Of a DNA stretch of 64,000 nt, positions 14,401 to 28,000 are shown in pieces. Where the stretch lies: NCBI RefSeq assembly GCF_000003815.2, contig NC_049985.1, positions 12,182,416 through 12,246,415 on the forward strand, read 5' to 3'. Under the pieces are notes generated by a model. The model saw only the letters and a list, made by a program, of their open reading frames with translations, searched no databases and was not told where the DNA came from. Numbering within the stretch: position 1 is the stretch's first letter; every line of letters starts with the position of its first letter. This DNA comes from Branchiostoma floridae (taxonomy: Eukaryota > Chordata > Leptocardii > Amphioxiformes > Branchiostomatidae). A program made the translations under genes and the position numbers.

Positions 14401-17130
14401 CTCGGGGAGATTGGAATTCCAATCTTCCCTAGGGGAGATTAAAATTCTTTTGGTGTTCTACTTCGGTACTATCTGTGAGTAGACAACATTTCATATCTTC
14501 CTTTAATGACTGCTATCTACATTCCAGGCGCAGTACGTTCCGGTGACGAGACTGCAATTTTGCGCGCGTAGGCCTGTTATAATGTCGTCCAAATAGGGAG
14601 TCATCTTCGATGGGAAGTTATTCTCTTCTTCGGCAAAATTCAACGATATAACTATATATGTGTCACAGGGGAGATTGGAATCTAGGAGGATTCAGAATTC
14701 TCGGGGAGATTGGAATTCCAATCTTCCCTAGGGGAGATTAAAATTCTTTTGGTGTTCTACTGGAATTCCAATCTCCCCTAGGAGAATCCAGAATTCTCCT
14801 AGGAGAGATTGGAATTCTACCAGGACAATCTTTGGATTAGATTGAGATCGCAAAATACAATTGGGAATTCCAATCTCTCTGGAATAGCCATAACATTTCC
14901 CCACAAACAAAAATCCAACTACTGCGCTCCCTTGTGTTATCAGTCTTCCTATATGGAGCTGAAGCATGGACTGAGATTGTGAAACGGATTAATGCATTCG
15001 AGATGAACTGCTACCGAAGACTACTTCGGATCCACTGGTCATCGCACACCACAAACGGAGAAGTCATGCAGCGTGTCAATGCCTGGTAGGCCCATGTCCC
15101 AGTTTCCTCTCGCTTGTGAAAAAGAAGAAGCTACAGTGGTTTGGCCATGCTGCAAGAGCAAAGGGCACTCTAACTCACACTATATTGCAAGGCAGGGCGG
15201 AGGGTGTAAGACCTAGGGGACGTCCACGACGGACTTGGACAAGTGACCTGAAAGAATGGTCGGGACAAACAGTGCATCAGCTAGAAACCCTGGCTGAAGA
15301 TAGAAGGAGATGGAAAACCTACGTTGATGGCATTGCTGCCCCTACGGCCGGTGAGGCTATGGGACCGGTGAGGAGGCGAGGGTGAATCTCTCCCAGAACA
15401 ATCCACGATTGCCCAAACAAATTAGATGAGCGAATTGACCAGACGGCTGTCACCATAGTTACAGTATAGCAGGTGGCACGACAAAAGAACAGTAAAAAAT
15501 ATTAAGTATTTTACCTAGAATAGCTTGTACTGATGAATGTAGGCTTTATAATCCCCAAGGTGGAATTGATTAAAAGTGGTGAAATGGTTTAATCTATGTT
15601 CCCAAACAAGTTCATCAAAGGTTGTCCTGGTAGAATTCCAATCTCTCCTTAGCTAGGAGAATTCTGAATTCTCCTAGGGGAGATTGGAATTGCGGTAGAA
15701 TGACAGAAGAATTCCAATGTCCCCTAGGGGAATTTGGAATGCCCCTAGGGGAGATTGGAAATACAGAAGAATTCCCTAGAAGGATTCCGAATCCCCCTGG
15801 ATTCCAATCTCCCCTGTGACATATGCATACCACAAGTAGACAATATTGTTGTGGACACTTGAATTCGCAATTGTGAATGTTAGATTTTTTCCATTGTGAC
15901 AGTACGTGAATGCCCACTGCAGTGAGAAAAAGTATCGCGTATGTTTACACCGTCTGCTTATAGTTTCCTTATTTTAGCTCACGCCGAGAGATGGTCCCAC
16001 AAAGTATTGACTTGGATTCATGTAGGTAAAAATATAACAGAATTTTGGAGGTACAGGCGTCACAGCGAGCTCGCTGTCACGCTAGCGTTTCTTTACATCT
16101 TAACATATTTTAGATATCGGTCGCACGAAACCCCCACAAAAACGTGAAAATACCGGCTTGAGTTGTGGGTAGATGTTTTAGTGAATTCTTTTGCCATTTT
16201 TAAATGCCTCGAAGTAACTATAGTGGAGAATCTAGAGGGGCCGTACGCGTGTTTTCTGTAGCGTGTCTTTTTCCACAAGTTCACCCGCAATATTTTAGAT
16301 TCCCGCCGGATAAAAACACAAAAAGGCGAGATTATATAGGCTTTAGGCCTTTTTGGGTAGCGGAATTTCAGCGGCTTCTGTTACATTTCTTTTTCAAATG
16401 TCTTTCTGTATATCACGTTATCCGGCAATATTTTTAGTGTTCGCCGGATAAAACCCCAGAACAGCGTGAAATTGTAGGGTAGAAATTTTGGCTAAAAATT
16501 TAGCAGAATTCTTTCAAATTTTTTTGCTACGCAAGCGCAAGCCAAAGACAAAGTCATTTAAAATGGAAAGAAACTTTTACATTTTACATCTGATAGTGAG
16601 AAGCTTGAAGAAAACTAATATTAAACGTCTGGATAAAACTCCCGATGAAAAAGTGATGGTTTAGTTGGTTTGGTTTTTGATTGATCACAAAGAAGCTAAT
16701 CACCGTGTCTCATTATTCAATTCTTCTCTAGACAAATTACTCAATAGTTGTTTACGCATTTAGTTATGAAATTAGTTTTACTGATCTTATGCAAGATTTT
16801 ACAAATTCAATGGACTTTTATTCTTTTCAAGGCATTTTGGATACGTTCTGTACATATCAGAAGGCAGCAAATCATGAGAAAAGGCTCTTTAAAAGAACAT
16901 GCACAGTACATATACTCATTCTAGATGTCAATTTTGACCCATTTATTTAGATACATTTGCATGATGTCGCGTTTCAAAGGAGGAGTTTGCAATAGATATA
17001 GATAGATCCAGTTGCATGACATTTTATACTATCCATGCACTAAAAACTGTTATGAAAAGGTTCCTTCATTGGAATTCACAGAAAAGGTAATGTCTTTCCG
17101 GTCCATTAACAGCGTATTTGTCCACACAAT

Positions 17131-17223
<93 letters not shown>

Positions 17224-18796
17224 CTTTGTGGTACATTTTAAGAGAATGCAAACCACAAAACGTACCTCCGCCGTCTTGTGGTAACGCACCCGCCGCGTAC
17301 ACCGGGTTCTCGTACAGGCCTGCAGCGTTACAGCCCACCCTGTCTGTGTCCTCTGCTGTTGACAAATCAACAATGACTTGATGTTACATTTGGAAACATC
17401 ACTAAAATGCTTCCATTAACATGGATTGTATTAGAGATAAATTGTTGAACTACATCAATATTTGATGTTGCAGGTAATAGTACAGAATCATACTTTCTAA
17501 ACTCCAGATAAAGAATGTACTCTAACACGACAACAACTTCAAAAATTCTGATGATGTATAATAATGCCTAAAACCTAATCTTTCAACGTCCGAGTAAAAT
17601 GAAATTCTTAAAAGTGATCGGTCGATTATGTTCATCAATAATTACAAAAATGCCACCATCTTAAGCCATTCTCATCATAGAATGCATCTTTCTAGTTCTT
17701 CTCCGAAAATTACTTGGAATTGTTGTTTAAGACTATAAGTTGTGAACTTAGTTTTATAGTGATCTTATGTAAAACTTTGGCCATTCATTCTTCCCAAACA
17801 ATTCTCCCATGTCAATCGGCTATTGTCCTTTGCAATGTTTTTGATATGTAATTATCAGACGACAAAGAGGTAAGGTAGTATCTCGCTTCACTTGCGTCAC
17901 GATTGCGTCACTGCGGGATTAAAAAGTTAGTTAAGATACTTAACAAATTTCTTTTGTCGTCTTCTAAGTCATACTTTTACGTATTACGCACTAAATCTAA
18001 ATGATACAAAATCGGAGAAAATAACAAAACAGTGACGCAGTGAACGAACCTCGCAGTGACGCAAGTACAGGGAGACAGCACCTTTAGTTAAAAATAACGC
18101 CACTAGCCTTTAGGTTCTTTTGAATAGAAAACTAGCGGAATTTAAGAGGCTTCTGTTACAATTTTTTAAAATGTATTTCTTTACATCACTTTGCCAGGCA
18201 ATATTTGAGGATGAAACACCACAATAACGTGATAATGTAGGGTAGAAATTTCGGCTAAAAATTTTGCAGAATTTTGGCGGCTTCTTTTACAATTTTTGTC
18301 ACGCAGGCGCAAGCTAAAGACATAGCCATAGCCATACCAATGCAAAAAAGTTCTACATTAACAGACATTTTATGGCGAGACAAGAAGCTTGAAGAAAACT
18401 TATCTTAAATGTTTGGATAAAATCAAACTCCCTGTTAAGAAGTGATGGTTTGATTCATTTACATTGGGTGTTGATAGATTACAAAGAAACAAATCATGGT
18501 ATAAGCGGGTATCAATATTCAATTCTTCGAATTCTCCAGACAAATTACATTTTTGTTTACGTATTAAGTTGAGAAATTAGTTTTACTGATCTTATGCAAC
18601 ATCTTAACAATTCTTTTTTCCAAAAGAAAGTGTGTTTTACAAGACATTTTTGATACGTTCTGTAAATATCAGATGGCAGCAAATTATGAGAAAAGNNNNN
18701 NNNNNNNNNNNNNNNNNNNNNNNNNNNNNNNNNNNNNNNNNNNNNNNNNNNNNNNNNNNNNNNNNNNNNNNNNNNNNNNNNNNNNNNNNNNNNNNT

Positions 18797-18840
<44 letters not shown>

Positions 18841-20380
18841 ATACACACAGGTCCTTAAATTGCTGCACGCATTCCTTTGTGGTAGAAATGGTAAATGTTA
18901 AAAGACTGAAAACCACAAAACGTACCTCCGCCGTCATGTGGTAACGCACCCGCCGCGTACACCGGGTTCTCGTACAAGCCTGCAGCGTTACAGCCCACCC
19001 TGTCTGTGTCTTCTGCTGTTGACAAATCAACAATGACTTGATGTTACATTTGGAAACACCACTAAAATGCTTCCATTAACATGGATTGTATTAGAGATAA
19101 TTTGTTGAACTACATCAATATTTGATGTTGCAGGTGATAGTACAGAATCATACTTTCTAAACTCACTATAAAGAATGTACTCTAGGACGACAACAACTTC
19201 AAAAATTCTGATGATGTATAATAATGCCTAAAACCTAATCTTTAAACGTCCGAGTAAAATGAAATTCTTAAAAGTGATCGGTCGATTATGTTCATCATTA
19301 ATTATAAAAATGCCATCATCTTAAGGCATTCTCATCATAGAATGCATCTTTTAGTTTTTCTCCGAAAATTACTTGGAATTGTTGTTTAAGACTATAAGTT
19401 GTGAAATTAGTTTTATAGTGATCTTATGGAAAACTTTGGCCATTCATTCTTCCCAAACAATTCTCCCATGTCAATCGGCTTTTGTCCTTTGCAATGTTTT
19501 TTGATATGTAATTATCAGAAGACTTAAGGTAGTATCTCGCTTCACTTGCGTCACACTTGCGTCACTGCGGGATTAGAAAGTTAGTTAAGATACTTAACAA
19601 ATTTCTTTTGTCGTCTTCTAAGTCATACTTTTACGTATTACGCACTAAATCTAAATGAGACAAAATCGGAGAAAATAACAAAACAGTGACGCAGTGAGCG
19701 AACCTCGCAGTGACGCAAGTACAGGGAGATAGCACCTTTAGTTAAAAATAACGCCACTAGCCTTTAGGTTCTTTTGAATAGAAAACTAGCGGAATTTCAG
19801 AGGCTTCTGTTACAATTTTTTTTCAAATGTCTTTCTTTACATCACTTCGCCAGGCAATATTTGAGGTTGAAACACCACAATAACTTGGTAATGTAGGGTA
19901 GAAATTTCGGCTAAAAATTTTGCAGAATTTCTTTTTCCATTTTTGTCACGCAGGCGCAAGCTAAAGACATAGCCATACCAATGCAAAAAAGTTTTACATT
20001 AACAGACATTTTATGGCGAGACAAGAAGCTTGAAGAAAAACAATCTTAAATGTTTGGATAAAATCAAACTCCCTGTTAAGAAGTGATGGCTTGATTTATT
20101 TGGGTGTTGATAGATTGCAAAGAAACAAATCATGGTATAAGCGGGTATCAATATTCAATTCTTCGAATTCTCCAGACAAATTACATGTTTGTTTACGTAT
20201 TAAGTTGAGAAATTAGTTTTACTGATCTTATGCAACATCTGAACAATTCTTTTTTTCCAAAAGAAAGTGTGTTTTACAAGGCATTTTTGATACGTTCTGT
20301 AAATATCAAATGGCAGTAAATTATGAGAAAATGGCTCTTTAAAAGACAAGCGTGTATACATGCGCAGTGCATCTACGTAT

Positions 20381-20439
<59 letters not shown>

Positions 20440-21985
20440 TACACACAGGTCCTTAAATTGCTGCACGCATTCCTTTGCGGTAAAAATGGTAAATGTTAAA
20501 AGAATGAAAACCACAAACGTACCTCCGCCGTCATGTCGTAACGCACCCGCCTCGTACATCGGGTTCTCGTACAAGCCTGCAGCGTTACAGCCCACCCTGT
20601 CTGTGTCCTCTGCTGTTGACAAATCAACAATGACTTGATGTTACATTTGGAAACACCACTAAAATTTTTCCATCAACATGGATTGTATTAGAGATGATTT
20701 GTTGAAGTACATCAATATTTGATGTTGCAGGTGATAGTACAGAATCATACTTTCTAAACTCCAGATAAAGAATGTACTCTAAGACGACAACAACTTCACA
20801 AATTCTGATGATGTATAATAATGCCTAAAACCTAATCTTTAAACGTCCGAGTAAAATGAAATTCTTAAAAGTGATCGGTCGATTATGTTTTCATTAATTA
20901 TAAAAATGCCATCATCTTAAGCCACTCTCATCATAGAATGCATCTTTTAGTTTTTCTCCGAGAATTACTTGGAATTGTTGTTTAAGACTATAAGTTGTGA
21001 ACTTAGTTTTATAGTGATCTTATGGAAAACTTTGGCCATTCATTCTTCCCAAACAATTCTCCCATGTCAATCGGCTATTGTCCTTTGCAATGTTTTTTGA
21101 TATGTAATTATCAGACGACGTAAGGTGGTATCTCGCTTCATTTGCGTCACGATTGCGTCACTGCGGGATTAGAAAGTTAGTTAAGATACTTAACAAATTT
21201 CTTTTGTCGTCTTCTAAGTCATACTTTTACGTATAAGGCACTAAATCTAAATGATACAAAATCAGAGAAAATAACAAAACAGTGACGCAGTGAACAAACC
21301 TCGCAGTGACGCAAGTACAGGGAGATAGCACCTTTAGTTAAAAATAACGCCACTAGCCTTTAGGTTCTTTTAAATAGAAAACTAGCGGAACTTCAGAGGC
21401 TTCTGTTACAATTTTTTTTAAATGTCTTTGTTTACATCACTTCACCAGGCAATATTTGAGGATGAAACACCACAATAACGTGGTAATGTAGGGTAGAAAT
21501 TTCACCTAAAAATTTTGCAGAATTTTGGCGGCTTTTTTTTACCATTTTTGTCACACAGGCGCAAGCTAAAGACATAGCCATACCAATGCAAAAATGTTTT
21601 ACATTAACAGACATTTTATGGCGAGACAAGAAGCTTGAAGAAACCTAATCTTAAATGTTTGGATAAAATCAAACTCCCTGTTAAGAAGTGATGGTTTGAT
21701 ATATTTGGGTGTTGATAGATTACAAAGAAACAAATCATGGTATAAGCGGGTATCAATATTCAATTCTTCGAATTCTCCAGACAAATTACATTTTTGTTTA
21801 CGTATTATGTTGAGAAATTAGTTTTACTGATCTTATGCAACATCTGAACAATTCTTTTTTTCCAAAAGAAAGTGTGCTTTACAAGGCATTTTTGATACGT
21901 TCTGTAAATATCAGATGGCAGCAAATTATGAGAAAATGGCTCTTTAAAAAACAAGCGTGTATACATGCGCAGTACATCTACGTAT

Positions 21986-22028
<43 letters not shown>

Positions 22029-25000
22029 CACACATACACACAGGTCCTTAAATTGCTGCACGCATTCCTTTGTGGTAAAAATGGTAAATGTTAAAAGAAT
22101 GAAAGCCACAAAACGTACCTCCACCGTCTTGTGGTAACGCACCCGCCGCGTACATCGGGTTCTCGTACAAGCCTGCAGCGTTAACGTCCACCTTGTCTGT
22201 GTCTTCTGCTGTTGACAAATCAACAATGACTAGATGTTACATTTGGAAACACCATTAAAATGTTTCCATCAACATGGCTTGCATTTTGGATACTTTGTTG
22301 AACTACATTGTAGATCTACATTTGATGTTGCAGGTTTTTGTACAGAATCATACTTTCTAAACTCAGGACAAAGAATGTGCCCTTAGACGACAACAACTTC
22401 AAAAATTCTGATGATGTATGATAATGCCTTAAACGTCCGAGTAAAATAAAATTCTTTAATGTGATCATTTGATTAGGGTCACCATTGCTTAGAAACATGC
22501 CGATCATCGTAAGCCATTCTCTTTATAGAATGCATCTTCCTAGTTTTTCTCCCACAATTAAAATTGTTGTTTAAGACTATAAGTTGGGAACTTAGTTTTA
22601 TAGTTATCTTATGTAAAGAGTAAAATAAAATTCTTTAATGTGATTATTTGATTAGGGTCATCATTGGTTACAAACATGCCGATCATCTTAAGCCATTCTC
22701 TTTATAGAATGCATTTTTATGTTTCCCAGGTGACGTTTCGGGAAGCTCGGAGTCGCTACCGAAAAGTACCCGAACATGACCGACAACGCCTCGGAAGATT
22801 TCGGGGAGCGGTGCCGAACAGCCAAGATAGTAGCCCGGTAGTTTCAACAGTGAGAAATGTTTGTAACAGGTCGGGTTGTGGAGTACTAAGGGGTTTTTGA
22901 AGACGGCTAACCCCCCGTCGCAGTAGTTAAGACTTCAGGGAAGCCAGGGACTTGCAGAAAACCGGAGGAGAAGGGTATCTTCATGCAGCAGATACGCAAA
23001 AACTGATATTGCCAATGGAGCTCTCCTCAACTAGGCATGGAAAACACTACAAGTAAAATCGTTTTTCAGAGCCTAGTTGCCTCAGCTACGAAAAACTCGG
23101 GCGTGAGCCAATCGGCCATGCATGCCTTCGACCAAACAGGCGCTCCAGGAAGAAGTTGCCCGCCATATGGAACAAACGAGATCGCTAAATTTTCACACAA
23201 AAACATCATCTCGAGAAACAGGACCTTGGAATCTTGGAAATTATGAACGAATCTGTTCAAGCTATGCAATACATTTCTATACCTGTTAAAAGATTCAAAT
23301 CTAATTTGTATGCCAAGTGGCCGAATGGTCAGTGCATCTGCTGTGTACCCTTTTGTTGCTGGATCGACCCGGGTTCGAGTCCGAGGAGGGAGATTTTTTT
23401 CAGTTGTCCTTTTTCCTTTCTAAATATCCATTTGATATAAGAAAACTTTTGTCTTGCAACCACAACATCAAAACCCGCATTTCGGACTTTTTGTTCTGCA
23501 TTTTCCCGCTGTTAGAATGAACGGGATCGTAAACCATGGCTCCGGGTTCGAGGGTGAAAAATTAAATTGTATTTTTTTTTTCCTTTTAAACAGCCATCTC
23601 ATATAAACAATACATTTGTCTTGAGACCAGAAAATCAAAACCCACCAAAACCTTGAGACTTTATGTTCTTCATTTGTGGGCATGTTTTGGTAACCAGTTA
23701 AAGAAACATATTTTGCTTGTGAATGTATAACGTTATAACGTTAACCACACTAGCAATCAGTGCCACGGCAAGAGGGAGGGGGGTGACGGGGGTGGATTCG
23801 CGCAATCAAAAAGTTGCTACGATGAAAATTTAGCGGTCGAGTAGTGACCGTTAAGAACGCTGGGAAACATTCTGCATTTTCACGAAAATGTTGCCTCTCT
23901 AGTTCTAGTTGTTTTTTTCCCACAGTTGGAATTGTTGTTTAAGACTATAAGTTGGGAACTTAGTTTTATAGTGATCTTATGCAAAACTGTATCCGGTGCA
24001 ATGGCCGATTGGGTAGAGTGTTCGCCTTGTGTCATACCAAAGACTCTAAAAATGGTACATGCTGCTTTCTCTGCTTAGCACTCAGCACTAATGAGGAAGA
24101 GTATGGAAGTTAAACACACATCACTACCAGCGGACCAGCCCCCTGCTGTAGTGACTTGCACAAATGTGTAGCCCAAGGGCTTCGAAGTGGAGATGGGCGC
24201 CACCCTACGCATCTTAGATGCATGGGCAAACTTTTACTTTTTTTATGCAAAACTTTGGCCATTCATTCTTTCAAAGGAATTCTCCCATGTCAATCGGCTT
24301 TTGTCCTTTGCAATGTTTTTTTGATAGGATATGTAATGATCAGACGACAACAAGTTAAGGTGGTTTCTCACTGCAGAAAATGCAGTGTCTTTCCTATTCA
24401 TTAACACATTTTTTATCTATGTAGCACTGATCATACCCCTCCCCCTTCACTCAAACGGAATGGTTGAGAAACAGCGCTAATTAGAATAACTTTATTGCGC
24501 AACAATTGTAACAGTTACAATGTATGGCAATGTGAACAACTATATACTAATACAAATAACTAACAACTAATGTAATATAATATAACAGTATAAACAATCT
24601 GGTGAGTATCATAAAGCATTATCTCGTTTTTGTAAATAAATTGGCCTACGTAGGCAGATATATGAACAGGACATGATAATATCAAATGGAATACCTCTGA
24701 CCTAGCATGTGGTAGTACAATTTCGGACTTACATACAATATTTTGAAATAACTTTTGACGGTCTTCTTCATAAGTCGGACAATCCATTACAAAATGAAAT
24801 TCATTTTCTATGTCATTATGGCATGTGGAACAAAGTCTCTCATTGGCTGGTATGTTGTAGGTTCGGCCCTTTTCAATTTGTAAGGTGTGTGCACTAATCC
24901 TTAGTCTCGTTAGGTTATTTCTAAACAATTTGTTTTGAACAGATGAAAGATATTTTTCGAAACAGAATTCTTTTTTGATTTTACAATAAGTACTGAGTTT

Positions 25001-28000
25001 GTCAAAACTTCTTAATTCTTGTCTCCAACCAGAGAGAAACGTGTCTTGCAGACGGTTCTTAAATATATTTCCAAAACGGTTGGCATTAACAGCAGGATTA
25101 AGCCAAACATTTTGGAAACCATGTCTAATTAACATATCTTGCACATGCACAGCCCAGTCTTGTTGTAGCTCAACAGAAGTATTATATGCTTTCTTTACAA
25201 GTCTGTCATTTGGGAGATTATGTAACCTAAGCCAGTATTTTATCATCTGTGTCTGTGAATCAATATAAAGTGGGAAAACTCCTAGCTCACCCCTGACCGC
25301 GGCGTTGACAGAGCTTTTGGGTACGCTGAGTGAAATTTTGCAATAATTCAAAAGCACAAATTCCAAATCGGAAATTTCATATGATATTTTTGGTTGCTCA
25401 AAAGTTATGTCCTGGTCTCTTAGTGTGTTTGATTGATACATAACGTTCAATTTGTCGCTGTATTTTTGAAACCGGACAAGGACAGGGCGAGTAGTGGAAG
25501 GGTCTTTTTTGCCAACACGAGAGGCTCTAAGGATATAAATTTCTTATCCCAGTAACGTGCTGATAATCCTATTTATTGATTCTCTGGTATTTTCATTTTC
25601 ATATTCTTTTATCCCATAGAAAATAAGGTCTCTTCCTTGTACAGTTGTTCCAAGGACTTCGCCACAATAAAGTAAAATCGGTTTTATGCAACTGTTGAAT
25701 AATTCAAGAGCGAGCGGGATGGATGGGTTGAAATTTGTTGATAACAGTGATAATTGGGGTCCTATGTTTGTTGCTAAATTTGTCGTTTTAAGGTTGAGAT
25801 AATGCATTTTCATCAGCCATGTGTGCACCATTGATACTGTATACTATTACATTTCAGTGATCCTGTTGAGTGCAAGTGAATTAAGTCCAAATAGTGTAAT
25901 GACATGAAAATGAAATGTCTTTCCGATTCATTACCATTTGTCTATTTAAGTAGCAATGATCATACCCCCTCCCCCCTACTCACACAGAATAGTTGAGAAT
26001 GCAAACAGCCAAACATACCTTCGCGGTCTTGTTGTGACATACCCGCCGCGTACATCGGGTTCTCGAACAAGTCCGCAGCGTTGCAGGTCACCCTGTCTGT
26101 ATCTTCTGCTGATGGCTGTCCACGCTGTTGACTTTGGGGGCAAGCCTGCCGTGGGTTGTCCATTCCAATGTCGTCAGTGAGCTGATCCACGTTGTTGTCG
26201 GGATCGTCATGGGACACTTCGGTGCAATTGTTATGTCCTGTTGTTTGTTACAAATAACATACATAGAGTAAACCTTTATGTAAAGGTACTTTCACTGGTA
26301 TTCATATTCCAATTGCAAGGGTCCCATGCCCTAATACCTTTGCCAAATGGGATAAACGTTTTCAAGTGGCGTTTCATAAATGTATCTCAGTGATTATGAA
26401 ATAATGTCCTCATTTTCATAAACTATAGCAGATCACCGAAATAGCACAAGGTGTTCACAGTATGACAGTCCCTAGGCATTTGGCTTGTTTTTAGGAAAGC
26501 AGGCCATCATATCATTATCCACAAAGTCTTTAAATGAGACCTTCCTTAATTACATGATTCGTGCCAGTCTAATAAATGCCTATGTACAGTAACTTCCAAA
26601 TATCACAAGAGTGATTTTTACCACTATGAAATTAATGATGATTAATAAATGATGATTAAGTCCTGATTTTTACCTTTGCCAGAATGGCTAAGGTTATGTT
26701 TTGGGCTTGTGAGTCTGTCTGTCTGTGTGTCTGTTAACAGCATAACTCAAGAAGCCTTGGATGGATCCCGATGATATTTGGTAGGTTGATAGGGGTCGGG
26801 AAAACGAAGGTCAAGTTCGATAATGGGCCCCCTAGCGGCTTGCTAAGGTACTGCAGCAGAACCTCAATTTTTTATATCTCGTGATCTGGACATGCTGTGG
26901 TTATGATTTTTGAGTGGTAGATAGACCTTGGGGCAGAGAGTAAGTACTATAAGTTTGGACCCCCTAGCGGCTTGTTTGGAACTGCAGTCGCCGATTTCCT
27001 TTCAAACTTTGGACGAGAATAACTCGAGAACGTGTTGATGGATCGTCACGATTTTTGGTATGTAGATAGCCCAAGTAACAATGTACATTATGGAATACTA
27101 ATTATGCAAATCAGCAACTAATTTGCATAATTAATGAGGAAAGTTTATAAATCAGCTGCATTTCATGATAGGACTTTCAAACTTGTCACATATATAGATG
27201 AGAAAGAGAGAAAAATCAATCCATATTAGTTATGCAAATGACGACCTCATTTGCATAATAAATGAGAAAATATAAACGTGTTGACGGATCGTCATGATTT
27301 TTGCTATGTAGATAGCCAAAGAGAAGACTTACATGATGAAATTCTAATCATTCAAATTGACAGCTAATTTGCATAATTAATGAGGAAAGTTTGTAAATCC
27401 ACTGCATTCCTTTATAGGATTTTCAAACTTGTCACATTTGTAGCTGAGAAAGAAAGAAATATCTATACAGATTAATTATGCAGATGATGATCTCATTTGC
27501 ATAATTAATGGCAAAATATGAACATGTTGACGGATCGTCATGATTTTTGGTAAGTAGATATCCTAAGTAAAAACTTACATATTGAGATACTAATTATATA
27601 AATTAACAATTTGCATAATTAATGCGGAAAGTTGATAAATCCACTGCATTCCATGATAGGACTTTCAAACTTGACACATATGGAACTGAGAAAGATGGCA
27701 GAGACTAAGAGGTGTATGTTTGGGTCCGGTAACGTCTTTTCATGAACTGCTGGAGCCGGTTTAGTTTCCTAATTTGAAAGAGAATAAGTCAAGAAGGGAT
27801 GAAAGGGTCATCATTAATTTTGGTATGCTGATAGCTTAAGTGATGCTTGATACAATTTAATATCATGATGTAAATAGGGATCTAATTTGTATAAGCAATG
27901 GCGAAATGTTATGAACCAACTCGGGGCATATAAAATAAAATGTAATGAGTAACACATTTATGTCTACAGACATCATTCTACATAACAAACCTGGTTTATT

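Larger units (their letters stand above)
16050..22700. repeat. Four tandem ~1.6-kb units, each with one 90-bp ENPxY exon
   Basis: Exons at 17266, 18926, 20523 and 22119 are spaced 1660, 1597 and 1596 bp, and the introns between them match along most of their length (for example TTACATCACTT-GCCAGGCAATATTT and GCAACATC-GAACAATTC blocks). Each unit has a (CA)n tract after the exon. Units 2-3 are the most alike, so amplification by unequal crossing-over is likely. The outer ends are more diverged. Confidence 0.88.
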
